From NCBI GenBank assembly GCA_023213195.1, contig CP096135.1, positions 2,476,842 to 2,540,841 on the forward strand: a stretch of DNA of 64,000 nt, given 5' to 3'. A program made the position numbers and the translations under genes. The notes under the pieces were generated by a model. It searched no databases and was not told the origin of the DNA. It saw only the letters and a program-made list of their open reading frames with translations. This DNA comes from Sphingobacteriales bacterium JAD_PAG50586_3. Its GTDB lineage: Bacteria > Bacteroidota > Bacteroidia > CAMBQF01. The number at the start of each line of letters is the position of its first letter. Position 1 is the first letter of the stretch. Positions 27,037-37,229 of the stretch are shown here, piece after piece.

Positions 27037-28767
27037 TTACTCCTTAATAAACCTGCCTTTTATAACAGGTTGGCCAGACTGTATTGCAATAACTGTATAT
27101 AAACCTGTACTTAATAAGCCCGTGTCAACCTTGGCTAAAGTGCCTAAGTTAAGCTGCTGCAAAACCCTTCTTCCTGTATTATCATACACTTCAAGCATGG
27201 CGTTGTCCATACCCACCGGCAACCGCATCCACAATTCATTTTGGGCGGGGTTGGGGTATACATCAAGCTTTTCGGCTTTTTGTTCGTTAATGCTGATTAT
27301 AACGGGGCTAACCCTTTTCCAATGGTTGGCGCCATCCATAACGGTTTGGCTGTGGGCTAAAACGGCATCATCATTAACAGTTAAAATAGGGCAGTAAACG
27401 TATTGCGCCACACTGCTATCGGGCTTAATGTTTAGTAGCCCATACCCATGCTGAATAAGCTCTGTGTATACGTGGTTAGGGTTTACAATATCAATATATT
27501 CTACAATAACGGGCTGTAGGGTGGCATCGTACCCCATCTCGTCGAAGTTACCGCGGCTAACGCTGGTAGGTAAAAACTCTACCGCTATAGAGCCCTGCCC
27601 TGTGGCGGGGAAATAGGTTAGTGTGTCTTGCGCATCAATGGGCAAATCGGCTAACTGCGAAAAATGCGAATCGCCCGATACAAAAACCACATTATCAATA
27701 TTTAAAGAGTCGATGTATTTCAACAGCTTTTCACGTTCCAGCATATAGCCATCCCAGGCATTTTCAAACAGCACAGTGGCGTTAATACCTAACAGGCCTT
27801 GTAGCCCTTCAATGCTCCAGTGGGTAACCATTTTAGGTGTGCCAATAACTTTCCATTGGGCGGTAGATGCGGCCAGTTCGGCCTTAATCCAGTTGTATTG
27901 GTTAAAGCCTAATACGCTGGGGTTGTTGGGGCTGTATTGTTCCACATCTTTATATCTGTGCATATCCAGCATAAAAATATCAGTAATGCCATAGGTTAGC
28001 TTGCGGTAAATGCGGTTGCTATCGGCAGGTACAGGCTGGGTAGTGGGGGTAAATTCAAAAAAGGCGCGTGTACCCACGGGGCCGTCGTTATCAAAATCGT
28101 GATTGTCCCAGGTATGTACCCAGGGGTGCATTTGGCGCAAAAGGCGCAGGTCGGGGTCCATCAGGTAATACATTTGTCTGTCTCGCCACTCGGCAAGGTT
28201 ATCGGGCCCTGTTGGGAATGGCGTTGTAATACGCACCTGCTCATCAGGGTCAACAAAATCGTATATATAATCGCCCAGATGGATAATCAAATCAATACTT
28301 GTATCATTAGCCAGGTGGCGGTAAGCGTTGAAGTAGCCCGAGAAAATACTGGAGCACGACACTACCCCAAAGTTTACCGGCTGTGTTGGGTTTACGGGCG
28401 CTGTATGTGTGCGGCCTGTTACAGATAATGAATTACCCGGCGCATAGAAACGGTAGTAATAGTTAGTGTTGGGTTGTAAGTCTGTAGCTACAGGTTTAGC
28501 CGTATAGCCATTGTTTGCGGTAATAGTAACCGTTCCGCTGGCTGCAATATTGGTAAACAAGCTATCAGTAGCTACCAGCCATGTAACATCTTGCCCAAGG
28601 GTTGAAGGCCCTGCATACGTCCATAGTTGAATGCTTGTAGCGGTAGGGTCGCCCGATGCTACGCCGTATATAAAGGGTGCATGCAAGGTATCGGCATACA
28701 TATTAAGATTGGCCTGCGAAAAAGCAAATGTGGGTAGTAACAACAAAAGGAGAGCAAGGTGTTTCAT
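27037..28767 (-). CDS. phoD: Secreted PhoD-like alkaline phosphatase with T9SS sorting domain
   Basis: 576 residues. Signal peptide (MKHLALLLLLLPTFAFSQ). A PhoD N domain (FIYGVASGDPTATSIQLWTY, about 30-120) precedes the catalytic domain with VVSCSSIFSGYFNAYRHLA, IIHLGDYIYDF, WDNHDFDNDG and FVSGDSHFSQLAD, the metal-binding residues of the family. The last about 75 residues (KLDVYPNPAQNELWMRLP ... GLYTVIAIQSG) form a T9SS type A sorting domain. It should release phosphate outside the cell, a second secreted phosphatase in this window beside the one at 6952. Confidence 0.93.
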   Translation of the reverse strand: MKHLALLLLLLPTFAFSQANLNMYADTLHAPFIYGVASGDPTATSIQLWTYAGPSTLGQDVTWLVATDSLFTNIAASGTVTITANNGYTAKPVATDLQPNTNYYYRFYAPGNSLSVTGRTHTAPVNPTQPVNFGVVSCSSIFSGYFNAYRHLANDTSIDLIIHLGDYIYDFVDPDEQVRITTPFPTGPDNLAEWRDRQMYYLMDPDLRLLRQMHPWVHTWDNHDFDNDGPVGTRAFFEFTPTTQPVPADSNRIYRKLTYGITDIFMLDMHRYKDVEQYSPNNPSVLGFNQYNWIKAELAASTAQWKVIGTPKMVTHWSIEGLQGLLGINATVLFENAWDGYMLEREKLLKYIDSLNIDNVVFVSGDSHFSQLADLPIDAQDTLTYFPATGQGSIAVEFLPTSVSRGNFDEMGYDATLQPVIVEYIDIVNPNHVYTELIQHGYGLLNIKPDSSVAQYVYCPILTVNDDAVLAHSQTVMDGANHWKRVSPVIISINEQKAEKLDVYPNPAQNELWMRLPVGMDNAMLEVYDNTGRRVLQQLNLGTLAKVDTGLLSTGLYTVIAIQSGQPVIKGRFIKE

Positions 28768-28799
28768 GCTCTCAAGATAGTAAAATTACCTTAGCCACA

Positions 28800-28853
28800 A
28801 AATCCCCCACTCCCGCCTTTCGGCGTGAGTACCCCTTTTGAAAGGGGGATTTT
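28800..28853. repeat. AATCCCCC...GGGGGATT intergenic repeat
   Basis: AATCCCCCACTCCCGCC ... CCCCTTTTGAAAGGGGGATT; outer arms AATCCCCC and GGGGGATT pair, with an inner CGCCTTTCGGCG hairpin. It lies between hutI and phoD on the minus strand and may double as the hutI terminator. Confidence 0.7.
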
Positions 28854-28859
28854 AAAAAA

Positions 28860-30104
28860 TTATTCCCCTCTAACAATAACCCTCTCCACCAAATTACTGC
28901 CAAAGGCATAGGGTATATAGGCGTATGATGGTATAGGTTTGGTGATGATGAGGTTGGCTACTTTGCCACGGGCTATGGTGCCTAGTTTGTCCGATAACTC
29001 CAGCGCTTTGGCAGTGTTGATGGTTGCCGCATTGATGGCTTCTTCGGGCAGCATTTTCATTTTTATACAGGCCAGCGATACTACCAAACACATGTTACCC
29101 GTAGGCGATGAGCCGGGGTTATAGTCTGATGCTATGGCAACGGCCAGGCCTGCTTCAATTAACTTACGGGCAGGTGGATAATCTAAATTGATAAAGAACG
29201 CTGATGCGGGTAGGAGGGTAGGCATGGTGTTAGAGCCTAACAGGGCTTCTATTTCTTCATCGCCGGCATGTTCCAGATGGTCTACAGATAGGGCATTGTA
29301 TTTAACACCCACTTGTACACCACCTGAGAAATCTAATTGGTTGGCATGCAGGCGGGGCTTTATATTCAAGCTAATGGCTTTTTCCAGTATACGACTGGTT
29401 TGGTCAACGGTAAAGAACCCACGTTCGCAAAACACATCGCAGTAGTCGGCAAGGCCTTCATCGGCAACACGGGGCAGCATTTGGTTAATTACAAGGTCAA
29501 CATAGCCCTCGCGGTTCTCTTTGTATTGTGCGGGGAAGGAATGCGCACCTAAAAAAGTAGTTTTAACAAACAGGTTGGTACTCTCCTTAACCTTGCGGGC
29601 TACGCGGAGTATCTTCAACTCATCTTCAACCGTAAGGCCATAGCCGCTTTTAATTTCTACCGCGCCGGTGCCGTAGCTTTTAATCTCGGCAATGCGTAGC
29701 ATGGCAGCATCAAAAAGCTCCGCTTCATCGGTATGTTGTAAACGGGCCGCGGAGTTTAAAATACCCCCGCCCCGCTTGGCTATTTCTTCGTACGACAGGC
29801 CTTTGATTTTATCTACAAACTCAGTCTCCCTGCTACCGGCAAAAACCAAATGCGTGTGGCTATCTACCCATGCGGGAAGCACCAAGCGGCCTGTGGCATC
29901 AATAACTTCGTCGTAGTTCAGGTTGTCTTTATCAAGGTGGTCCATAGGGCCAAAAGCCTTAATGGTTTCGCCCTCAATAAGCAAAAAGGCATTGTCAACC
30001 GTTGGCAACTCGGCCATGTTGGCGCCTTTGCTAATGGTAATATTGTAGTAGTCTACGCCTACTAACTGTTTTATATTGGTGATTAGGGTGGTTTTCATAG
30101 CCAT
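28860..30104 (-). CDS. hutI: Imidazolonepropionase
   Basis: 414 residues of the amidohydrolase superfamily. Metal ligands in WVDSHTHLVFAGSRETEF (HxH), the His in PRLHANQLDFSGG and the Asp in AIASDYNPGSSPTGN. GAVEIKSGYGLTVEDELKIL is the specific HutI block. It opens the imidazolone ring in the third step of histidine breakdown. No other hut gene is near. The ATG overlaps the stop of higA by one base (TAATG), so it is translationally coupled to a toxin-antitoxin pair, an unusual setting. Confidence 0.95.
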   Translation of the reverse strand: MAMKTTLITNIKQLVGVDYYNITISKGANMAELPTVDNAFLLIEGETIKAFGPMDHLDKDNLNYDEVIDATGRLVLPAWVDSHTHLVFAGSRETEFVDKIKGLSYEEIAKRGGGILNSAARLQHTDEAELFDAAMLRIAEIKSYGTGAVEIKSGYGLTVEDELKILRVARKVKESTNLFVKTTFLGAHSFPAQYKENREGYVDLVINQMLPRVADEGLADYCDVFCERGFFTVDQTSRILEKAISLNIKPRLHANQLDFSGGVQVGVKYNALSVDHLEHAGDEEIEALLGSNTMPTLLPASAFFINLDYPPARKLIEAGLAVAIASDYNPGSSPTGNMCLVVSLACIKMKMLPEEAINAATINTAKALELSDKLGTIARGKVANLIITKPIPSYAYIPYAFGSNLVERVIVRGE

Positions 30105-30404
30105 TAAGCAGCCCTGTCTGAAAATAATTTTATAGAATCTATTTCTTTTCCTTTGTTCCTGTTTTCTTCTTCAATGTCAAAATCATCTTGCAAACCCAAC
30201 CAAAATTTAGCCGAATTACCAAAGTATTTTGATAGCCTTATGGCAGTGTCTGCAAGTAACGCGGCGTTTGCCTTTTAATATTTCAGATATGCGGGTTTGG
30301 GGTATGCCTATATCTTTAGATAGCCTGTACGCGGTTATTTCTAAAGGCAATAAAAACTCTTCGCGTAAAACCTCGCCGGGGTGTATGTTTTTTAATAGTT
30401 TCAT
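30104..30404 (-). CDS. higA: HigA-type antitoxin, XRE helix-turn-helix (one-base frameshift)
   Basis: Start at 30404 (MKLLKNIHPGEVLREEFLLP), one base after the higB stop. The HTH reads ITAYRLSKDIGIPQTRISEILKGKRRVT. The raw frame stops at 30216; removing one base at 30254-30255 gives TADTAIRLSKYFGNSAKFWL and a tail to the TAA at 30106-30104, 99 residues, the normal HigA/VapI length. HigA binds and neutralises HigB and represses the operon. The intact continuation past the break argues for a sequencing error rather than a dead antitoxin. Confidence 0.85.
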
Positions 30405-30405
30405 G

Positions 30406-30687
30406 TTAATGATAATCAATAATTTCAACGTTAGTAGCGTTCCCGTTATTCCATTTAAAAATAATGCGCCACTGGTTATTTATCCTAATAGAATAGTATT
30501 CTTTTAAATCACCTTTTAGTTTTTCTAACCTATTTGATGGTGGTATTTGTAAGTCGGCAATATTGGTAGAGTTATTTAACATCCTAAGTTTTCGCCTACC
30601 AATTTCCTGAATCTCGCCGGGTAAGCCTTTTACCCTTTCTCCAATCCAAATTTTTTCTGTGTTTTTAGAACCAAAAGATAATATCAT
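30406..30687 (-). CDS. higB: HigB-type RelE-family toxin
   Basis: 93 residues: MILSFGSKNTEKIWIGERVK, LRMLNNSTNIADLQIPPSN and the C-terminal SIRINNQWRIIFKWNNGNA with the RelE-fold catalytic Arg residues, then VEIIDYH. HigB cleaves mRNA on the ribosome. The toxin-first order with HigA 1 base downstream is the normal higBA layout. Autoregulation by HigA is expected from the family. The operon continues into hutI. Confidence 0.9.
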   Translation of the reverse strand: MILSFGSKNTEKIWIGERVKGLPGEIQEIGRRKLRMLNNSTNIADLQIPPSNRLEKLKGDLKEYYSIRINNQWRIIFKWNNGNATNVEIIDYH

Positions 30688-30731
30688 ACTATCGTTAAGC
30701 GTTACTTACGTCAAAGATAAGTAATTTCCAA

Positions 30732-32314
30732 TTACTCAACAATAGCCTTTTGCGAATAAACTTTTCCATCCATAGTTATACTTACCATATATATGCCTTG
30801 GGTAGCATGGGGTAGGGCTAGGGGTAACAGGTTTTCTCCGGCTTTAAGCATCGGTGTTTCGCTATGTACTATCCGCCCTGTCATATCATATACAGTAATG
30901 GTGGCCTTGGTAGTTTTTTGTGCTGTCAATGTTAGGGTGTAGTTGCCGTTACCGGGATTAGGAAATATTGAAATGCTTTTGCCTGTAGCATCTTCATCAA
31001 CACCTGTATACAGGTAAGTGTATACGGTAATTTTATCGGTGCTTTCGCCATTCACGCCGCCGTTGTTTATCAGGAATATCTTACTACCATCAGGCGATAT
31101 GGCAATATCGCGCAGCCTGCCATTAAGCAGTTGGTCGTTTGCGAAAAATATATGCGATCCATTAGCCATAGTTTTGCCATCGGCATTTAGCTTAAACTGA
31201 TATACTGCTTGGTCTGTATTTGCTCCATCTTTTAAGTTTACTACCAATAAGCTGTTTTGCCATGCAGGTATGGCGTTGCTGCCATAGTATATACCATCTG
31301 ACGGGGCAGGGGTACACCAATTTGAATTTGTGGGGTCTGTAGGCTGTGGGGTAGCACACCACGAAAACAATGGCTCTACCAACGAGTCGTTTTGAATTTG
31401 CGGGTGAGGAACGTAGTTGTAAATATAATCCCACTCGCCGGGGTAGTTATTGTCATAGTGATAGCCGCGCACCCATTTCCAGCCATAATTCATGCCTTTG
31501 TATAATACGTTTACTTCATCATCGGTACGGTCCCCATGCTCGGTATCATACAACAAATCATTCACGGGGTTATACATCAACCCCTGCGGATTACGATGGC
31601 CGCGAGTCCAAAATGAATTACCTGATATCGGATTATCCTGTGGTATAGTTCCATCTATATTAAAGCGGTGTATTTTACCGTTTTTATAATTAACGTCTTG
31701 TGCTAGATTGTTGGGGTTACTCTCCAGTGGGTCGTAGCAATTGGGGGCGTTGGTTTCTGATATTCCATTGTCGCCAATACTAAGGTACAAGTATGAATTA
31801 TCGCCTTGCTTAACTGCCAATAACCGTCCGCCAAAATGGTCGTACCCAATGGGCAGCATGGTTATAATATCGGTTGGGGCCGTTGCTACATTGTTAATCA
31901 CATCCCACGTTAGGCGCACCACTTTAAGCTTTGTTACAGGTACTTGAAATGTGCCGCTGTTGTAAGAGTATACATAGTATATATACGACGATGTTGGCAA
32001 CATAAACTCAGGGTGTAGTGCCAAACCAAATGTGCCTTTGCCTATTTGAAAACTTGTGCAAACGGGGTTAGCCTCTAATGGCGAACCCGCAAAATAATCG
32101 GGGGCGGTGTATACTACTGTTTTTGCCCCGCTTGCAGGGTCTACGCGACTAACAACTCCGCCTGATTCGGTTATCCATAAGTACCCATCGGGCCCGTAGG
32201 TCATTTCCCAGGAGAAGAAAGCTGTGTAGGCAACTGGCTTCGGGTAAACACAGGCTGTGCCTTACCTAAAAAGGCTATAAACAAACAGGCAAAAACGGTA
32301 ACTAACAGTTTCAT
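30732..32314 (-). CDS. Secreted PQQ-dependent sugar dehydrogenase-like protein with T9SS sorting domain (one-base frameshift)
   Basis: Start at 32314 with signal peptide MKLLVTVFACLFIAFLGKAQ. One base is missing near 32210; repair gives LSSPWEMTYGPDGYLWITES and about 527 residues. The beta-propeller has the soluble aldose dehydrogenase blocks: GPDGYLWITESGG, GTFGLALHPEF, YLYLSIGDNG, and FWTRGHRNPQGLMYNPV with the catalytic-type His-Arg-Asn, then EHGDRTDDEVNVL. The family oxidises aldoses with PQQ. The C-terminus (ISIFPNPGNGNYTLTL ... GIYMVSITMDGKVYSQKAIVE) is a T9SS sorting domain. Confidence 0.87.
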
Positions 32315-32351
32315 TCAAGTAGTATTTAGCAGAAAGATACTGAATTATATG

Positions 32352-32696
32352 CTATTTACCCGGTGGCACGCCATTTCTACGGTCTTGTGGAATGGTTGGT
32401 GTTGCAGGGCTGGTAGGGTTGGTTTGTGTAGGCGGTACCGATGGTTGCGTTGAATTATTATTGGGTTGGGGTTGCGATATATCTTTTGGGGCAGACCAGT
32501 TTGGTTGCGGGTTGGTGCCTTGTGGAGGCTGCCTTTTAATAGTATCGGTATAGGTAGGTTTTACAACAGGGTCGGTGTTTTGGCTGCGTGGGCCACGGGT
32601 AACGTTAGGGTTACTTTTAGGGCCTATGGTGTCTATTACTTGTGCCTGCATGTTAATGGTAAAAAACATTGCGGCTGCTATGGCTATTATCTTCAT
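32352..32696 (-). CDS. Small exported Pro/Thr/Gln-rich protein
   Basis: Start at 32696 (MKIIAIAAAMFFTINMQAQ, signal peptide). About 114 residues; the mature part is disordered and rich in Pro, Thr, Gln and Asn (PSVPPTQTNPTSPATPTIPQ), without any domain I recognise. The upstream in-frame start at 32732 is less likely because it would hide the signal peptide. Role unknown; possibly a periplasmic or surface linker protein. Confidence 0.65.
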   Translation of the reverse strand: MKIIAIAAAMFFTINMQAQVIDTIGPKSNPNVTRGPRSQNTDPVVKPTYTDTIKRQPPQGTNPQPNWSAPKDISQPQPNNNSTQPSVPPTQTNPTSPATPTIPQDRRNGVPPGK

Positions 32697-32774
32697 GGTT
32701 GTTCTAATTGGGTATAGTATTAGAACACCCAAAAAGAAGGGAATGTTTAATGCGCAAAACTGTACCAGAAACTA

Positions 32775-33290
32775 TCGCACCCCTCCCCAACCCCTCCCCC
32801 AAGGGAGAGGGGCTTAGGTTTTGATGGTTGGTGACGTTACACTAAACACCGGCTATGGTGGGAATAGCCCCAGCGGGGCGTAATGTCAATAGAAAATATG
32901 TGAAGGGTAAGTCCCCTCCTTTTTAAGGAGGGGTGGTCTCGTTTAAAACGAGGCCGGGGTGGTTACATTGCCGACGGCTTTTGCTCTGGTATGCTACACC
33001 CCTCCCCCAAGGGAGAGGGACTTGTATTTTTAGTGGTCGGTGACGTTGCACTAAACACCGGCTATGGTGGGAATAGCCCCAGCGGGGCGTAATGTCAATA
33101 GAAAATATGTGAAGGATAAGTCCCCTCCTTTTTAAGGAGGGGTGGTCTCGTTTTAAACGAGACCGGGGTGGTTACATTGCCGACGGCTTTTGCTCTAGTA
33201 TGCTGCACCCCTCCCCAAGGGAGAGGGGCTTATAGGTTTTGATGGTCGGTGGCGTTGCACTTTAACACCGACCATGGCGGGAAAGTAAAA
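32775..33290. repeat. Tandem 209-base intergenic repeat, about 2.3 copies
   Basis: This 894-base gap (32733-33626) has no gene. Two near-identical units (GAATAGCCCC recurs at 32862 and 33071, offset 209) and a partial third carry, in order: CCCTCCCCCAAGGGAGAGGG, GTGACGTTRCACTAAACACC, GCCCCAGCGGGGC, CCCCTCCTTTTTAAGGAGGG and GGTCTCGTTTTAAACGAGAC. Nearly every segment is palindromic. Differences between copies include compensating ones (GAGGCC versus GAGACC). No open frame is conserved. Confidence 0.85.
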
Positions 33291-33451
33291 AAAATACGTT
33301 ATTCATTTTCTTAATTAAACAGTTTAATAAAAATAACCGTATTGTCAATTAGTTAATAACTCGAAATTGACAGGCTTCTTCTTTTGTCAAGCACCCTCAT
33401 AAATTAATCTATTGTTTTTTAGCCGGGTAGCCCCGATAATATAACGCACCA

Positions 33452-33483
33452 TTGACAAGGCCCTGTGCGGGGTTGTATCTTTG
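33452..33483 (+). promoter_or_regulatory. Bacteroidota-type promoter ahead of the RecA-like ATPase
   Basis: TTG at 33452-33454, a 21-base spacer, then TATCTTTG at 33476-33483. The transcript would have a leader of about 135 bases containing two repeat hairpins before the ATG at 33627. Confidence 0.65.
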
Positions 33484-33489
33484 TAGAGC

Positions 33490-33600
33490 CTCACCCCAAA
33501 CCCCTCTCCAAAAGAGAGGGCTTAAAATATTAACTAAACCACTAAAATCCCTCGTCTGACGCTTATAGCGTCAGCCACTCCCTTTATAAGGGAGAGTTTT
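33490..33600. repeat. Two hairpin repeats in the ATPase leader
   Basis: CCCCTCTCCAAAAGAGAGGG (about 33500-33522) and ATCCCTCGTCTGACGCTTAT with its partner AGCGTCAG plus CTCCC...GGGAG (33547-33597). Same families as other intergenic copies in the window. Confidence 0.65.
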
Positions 33601-33626
33601 TACGATTATTACCAGACCAAAAATTT

Positions 33627-34596
33627 ATGCCTATTACTATCAGATTTGAGAAGACCGACGAGCACGGAAACACGTATTACGAAGACGCAAGCGGAAACCG
33701 CATTGTTGAAGAACTAACGCTGACCCAAGACGAACAGTACTATGTAGACACCACGCCCGAAGATTGGGCGCGCGATAAGATAGAAGAAGCCGCGCTGCGT
33801 GAATTTTATAAGGAACAAGACCGGCTAAAAAACACCCGTTTAAGCTAAATCCGCTTGACAAGCCGGAGCCTGCGCAACCCGCTACCCGCTGTGGGGTAAT
33901 TATTGGTGTGAACGGGAGTTTTGCATTATGGCGGGCGATACAGGTGTTGGAAAATCGCTGATGGCGATACAGATAGGTAAGCACCTGGCAGGTGGTTTGG
34001 TGTTTGGCGACATGGAAAATGTTGGCCGTCCGCGTAAAGTACTTTACATTGACTTTGAACTTGACAAGGAGGGCTTTTGGGCCCGCTATGGCGATACGGA
34101 AAGCACCGAGAACTTTTTTTGGGCGGGTTTTAACACGTATGCGGGTATGCCCCGCTACATGGAAAGCCCTGCTGAATGGCTGCTGCAAAATTTAGAAAAA
34201 CATATTGAAGAAACAGGTGCGCAGGTGCTGATAATAGACCAGATAGACCGCCTGCAAATACCTATTGGCAAGCGCACCGACTTTATGTTTAAGCTGCAAG
34301 CTATAACACGCAAGCATAAAATTAGCACGCTATTGGTGCTGGGTACACGGGCGCGAAACTTTAGCAAGGGGGTAGAGTTGCAGCATATTCAGCACAGTAA
34401 GTTGTATGTTCCGTTTGCTGATAGTGTAGTGGCTATTGCAGCCGATTTTAACTACGAAACAGAGCGGTATATTAAGCCGCTTAAAATGCGTAATCGTGGC
34501 CTGCACCATGCGGGCGAGGTGCAGTGTTATAGTATCTACCAGAGTGAGAATGAGAATGAGAGCGGGAATGAGTGCTTCGACTACGCTCAGGAGTAG
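33627..34596 (+). CDS. RecA-like P-loop ATPase, AAA_25 type (two one-base frameshifts)
   Basis: Adding one base near 33839 and one near 33884 joins three frames into about 323 residues: an acidic N-terminus (MPITIRFEKTDEHGNTYYED), a linker (LNPLDKPEPAQPAYPLWGN) and the ATPase core. The core has Walker A GDTGVGKSLM, VLYIDFELDKEGFW, and Walker B VLIIDQIDRLQIP, the pattern of RepA-like hexameric helicase/ATPases. The C-terminus (ENENESGNECFDYAQE) is low-complexity and is encoded by a CTTCGACTACGCTCAG repeat. The integrative element lies just downstream, and an HTH gene continues on its far side. Function unknown. Confidence 0.75.
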
Positions 34597-34707
34597 AAGA
34601 AGTTCTGATTATTTCCACTTATTTCCAAATATTGCTTATTATCAATAAGTTATGATTATATGCAATTTGCATAAGTGGAGTTAATTGTTAATAAATTGAG
34701 GGCTTTG

Positions 34708-34725
34708 TTTTAACCATGTTTCAAC
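34708..34725. other. Left attachment site (attL) of the integrative element
   Basis: TTTTAACCATGTTTCAAC, identical to 57632-57649 and in the same orientation. It lies 43 bases before the integrase ATG. The flanking bases differ on each side, which fits a recombination core. Confidence 0.82.
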
Positions 34726-34768
34726 TGTAGGAAGTATATTCGTATTGATATACAACCCATTCAGACTC

Positions 34769-36033
34769 ATGGCAGCTCCAAAAGTAGCAATAGTTTATTA
34801 TAAATACAAAACATATGCAGACGGTACACATCCTGTAATGATTAGGATTACAGCTAACCGTAAGTCCCGGTACATGGCTACTGGGTATTCCATAAAACCT
34901 ATTCACTGGGACGAATCCAATAATCGATTGGTTGAACACGTTCTAAAACAGTAATGGATAAGAAACCCCATTCCAATGCAAAAGCAATAAACTCGGATAT
35001 AGAGCAACAGCTTAATGATGTAATTAGGGCCAAGCAACAAGTTTCATTAGGGGATGAAGCACAAACTTCACAACGAGTAAAGGATAAGGCCTCTATCAAG
35101 TTCAAAGGTTCGAAGAATTTTATAGAGTATGCATTATCTCTTAATAAGTCTATGATGGATAGGAATATGGTGAGGACTGCAAAGAATCAACGCTCTATTT
35201 TAACCCGTATTGAGAAGTATTGGGGCAGTAAAAATTTAAGCTTCTCAGAAATTACTTTAGAATTTCTAAAAGGTTATGAAGCATATCTAATTAAGGATAC
35301 AGTTAAGATAAACACGGTTAATAGCCACATGGCAGCAATAAGAGGTATCTTATATAAAGCCATGAATGAAAAAGAGCCCCTGTTAACTAGAGAAAAGAAT
35401 CCTTTTAATCAATACAAGTTAAAGTACACCCCAACTCAAAAAGAAACTTTGTCGGAGGCGGAGATAGCCCTGTTGCGTGATGCTCCTCTTAATCCAGAAA
35501 CTGACCAAAGCATAATAAACGTAAGGAATTACTACTTGTTTTCATTTAATAATGCAGGAATACGAGTTAGCGATTTGATGCAACTTAAGGTCAAGAATAT
35601 AGCTAGTGGCCGATTACACTATGAGATGGGCAAAACAGGCCATTTTAAATCTATTAAGTTGAACGCTGAATCCTGTGATATTATAAACCATTATGTAAAA
35701 GCTGATGCAAAGCAGGAAGATTATTTATTCCCAATATTAAGTAATGAAATTCATTTTGACGACGCAGATATACTTCGGAAGCATCTGGAATCAAAAACAG
35801 CTAGGATTAATCAATTGCTAAAGAAACTGGCCACAGCAGCTAAATTACCTAAAAGGCTACACTTTCATAGTTCCAGGCATAGTTTTAGCAATATGGCAAG
35901 GAAGAAAAATGCCGATTTGTATTCTATCTCGAAGGCTTTAGGGCATAAATCATTAAAAGTGACAGAAATGTATCTTTCCAGTTTTGACGAGGAAGCCTTA
36001 GATGAAACAATGGAAATGATTTTTAAAAAGTAA
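34769..36033 (+). CDS. Tyrosine recombinase/integrase (one-base frameshift)
   Basis: ATG at 34769. The frame breaks in A4 at 34945-34948; adding one A gives VLKTVMDKKPHSN and about 421 residues, the usual size of Bacteroidota phage-type integrases. The Arm-binding N-terminus (KVAIVYYKYKTYADGTHPV) and SAM-like core-binding domain (FIEYALSLNKSMMDRN) precede the catalytic domain with NAGIRVSDLMQL (Arg), KTGHFKSIKL (Lys), HFHSSRHSFSNMA (HxxR), LGHKSLKVTEMYL with the terminal Tyr nucleophile. It faces into the element from attL, as expected for an element integrase. Confidence 0.92.
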
Positions 36034-36034
36034 T

Positions 36035-36861
36035 ATGATGAATGATTTAAAGATGAAGCAAAAGGCAATGACAAATGCTCAATTATCACCTGATGTTGAT
36101 ATTAAACCATTTTATAAGTTATTAGTATCCTACGGCGTTAAGCCCAACTTTTTAAAAAGCTTTAATCCAATTGGAGACTCTTTACCTCCTGAATATATTA
36201 AGAGTGTTCAAGAGGAAACAGACATCCTACAAGCAGGTATTAATAGGATAGATATAAATATATCATTACTTGCCATGATTATAAAAGAACTTAAATATCA
36301 ATATAGCATCTATGATAAAGCTGCGAAAGAATACAAAGTACTGAATAAGGAACTGAAGAAGATTAAAGCAGTTAAGCAGATTATTGAATCGTACAATACA
36401 AATCCTTTAAACATAACCGGGTTTAGCATTTATCATAGAATTGACCAGTCGATATTGGATAAGAATAAGAAAAGTAATGAAAATACATTTCAGGAAGGGA
36501 AGCTAACTATCAGGGAGCAAGCTTTAACAGATTACATTTTCAATCTCCTAAGAAATAATGTTAACCAACTTGAAAAAAATATTTAAGGCTAAATCACACT
36601 AAAACAGAACTTAAATATTCCAATACTAAGAGCAGGTTTCGTCAATACTGCGTTCTTGTCATATATAAGTTTCTTCAAAAAGGCGGAGTTAAAATTGAGA
36701 ATGAAAATCAATTATATGTTTTAGGAGGCAAAATCTTGTATCTCGCAGGATTTATGCCCCAACCTAAAAGAGAATTCAAAGACTTAAAGGATTGGGACGA
36801 ATTTTACAGGAGTAATTTTTTCAAATCATTCAAAAATATTACAGAAAAGTCAAAACTGTAA
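36035..36861 (+). CDS. Hypothetical element protein (one-base frameshift)
   Basis: Start at 36035, one base after the integrase stop region, so co-transcribed. The raw frame stops at 36586; adding one A in the A7 run at 36573-36579 continues it to TAA at 36859-36861, about 275 residues. The first half is helical with a heptad-like stretch (KAAKEYKVLNKELKKIKAVK). The second half includes KTELKYSNTKSRFRQYCVLV and DLKDWDEFYRSNFFKSF. No family recognised. Its place behind the integrase suggests a role in the element's own life cycle. Confidence 0.7.
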
Positions 36862-36934
36862 CTTTTGCATCCTGCTTTTTCTAAAAATAGTTACAGTGAA
36901 ATTTTTGCTACTTGCGTTCATCAAATTATAAGTG

Positions 36935-37228
36935 ATGAGCGTTTTAGTAATTACAGTAGAAGAATTAGATAAGCGATTAATGTCCTTAAATGATAAGATG
37001 GATAGCTTGTCAAAGCTTTTCACACAATCCAGTGCTATTAGTGCTAAGGCTATCTATTCTGAAATAGAAGCAGCTAAATTTCTTAGCTGTTCTACCAAAA
37101 AGCTTCAAAACTTGCGGAATAACCGTGAAATAGGATACATACGGGAAAGCGGTGGACGTAAAGTTCTGTATCGCTTTGAGCATTTAATGGAATATTTAGC
37201 TAGTCACGAACTTAAAAAACGAAAATAA
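36935..37228 (+). CDS. Excisionase-like helix-turn-helix protein
   Basis: ATG at 36935 (an in-frame GTG lies one codon upstream). 97 residues. A short coiled segment (LDKRLMSLNDKMDSLSKLF) is followed by a winged HTH of the MerR/excisionase kind: IYSEIEAAKFLSCSTKKLQN LRNNREIGYIRESG is the DNA-binding part, read as two blocks, then a wing GRKVLYRFEHLMEYL. Such proteins direct excision by integrases or act as regulators. Stop is one base from the next gene. Confidence 0.85.
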   Translation: MSVLVITVEELDKRLMSLNDKMDSLSKLFTQSSAISAKAIYSEIEAAKFLSCSTKKLQNLRNNREIGYIRESGGRKVLYRFEHLMEYLASHELKKRK

Positions 37229-37229
37229 C

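Noticed and set aside
33640..34188. 182-codon minus-strand open frame
   Set aside because: Antisense to the RecA-like ATPase, whose Walker motifs are intact.
34600..34707. tRNA or tRNA fragment as the integration target
   Set aside because: Neither border shows tRNA-like arms or a TTCRANY loop; the 18-mer is AT-rich intergenic sequence.
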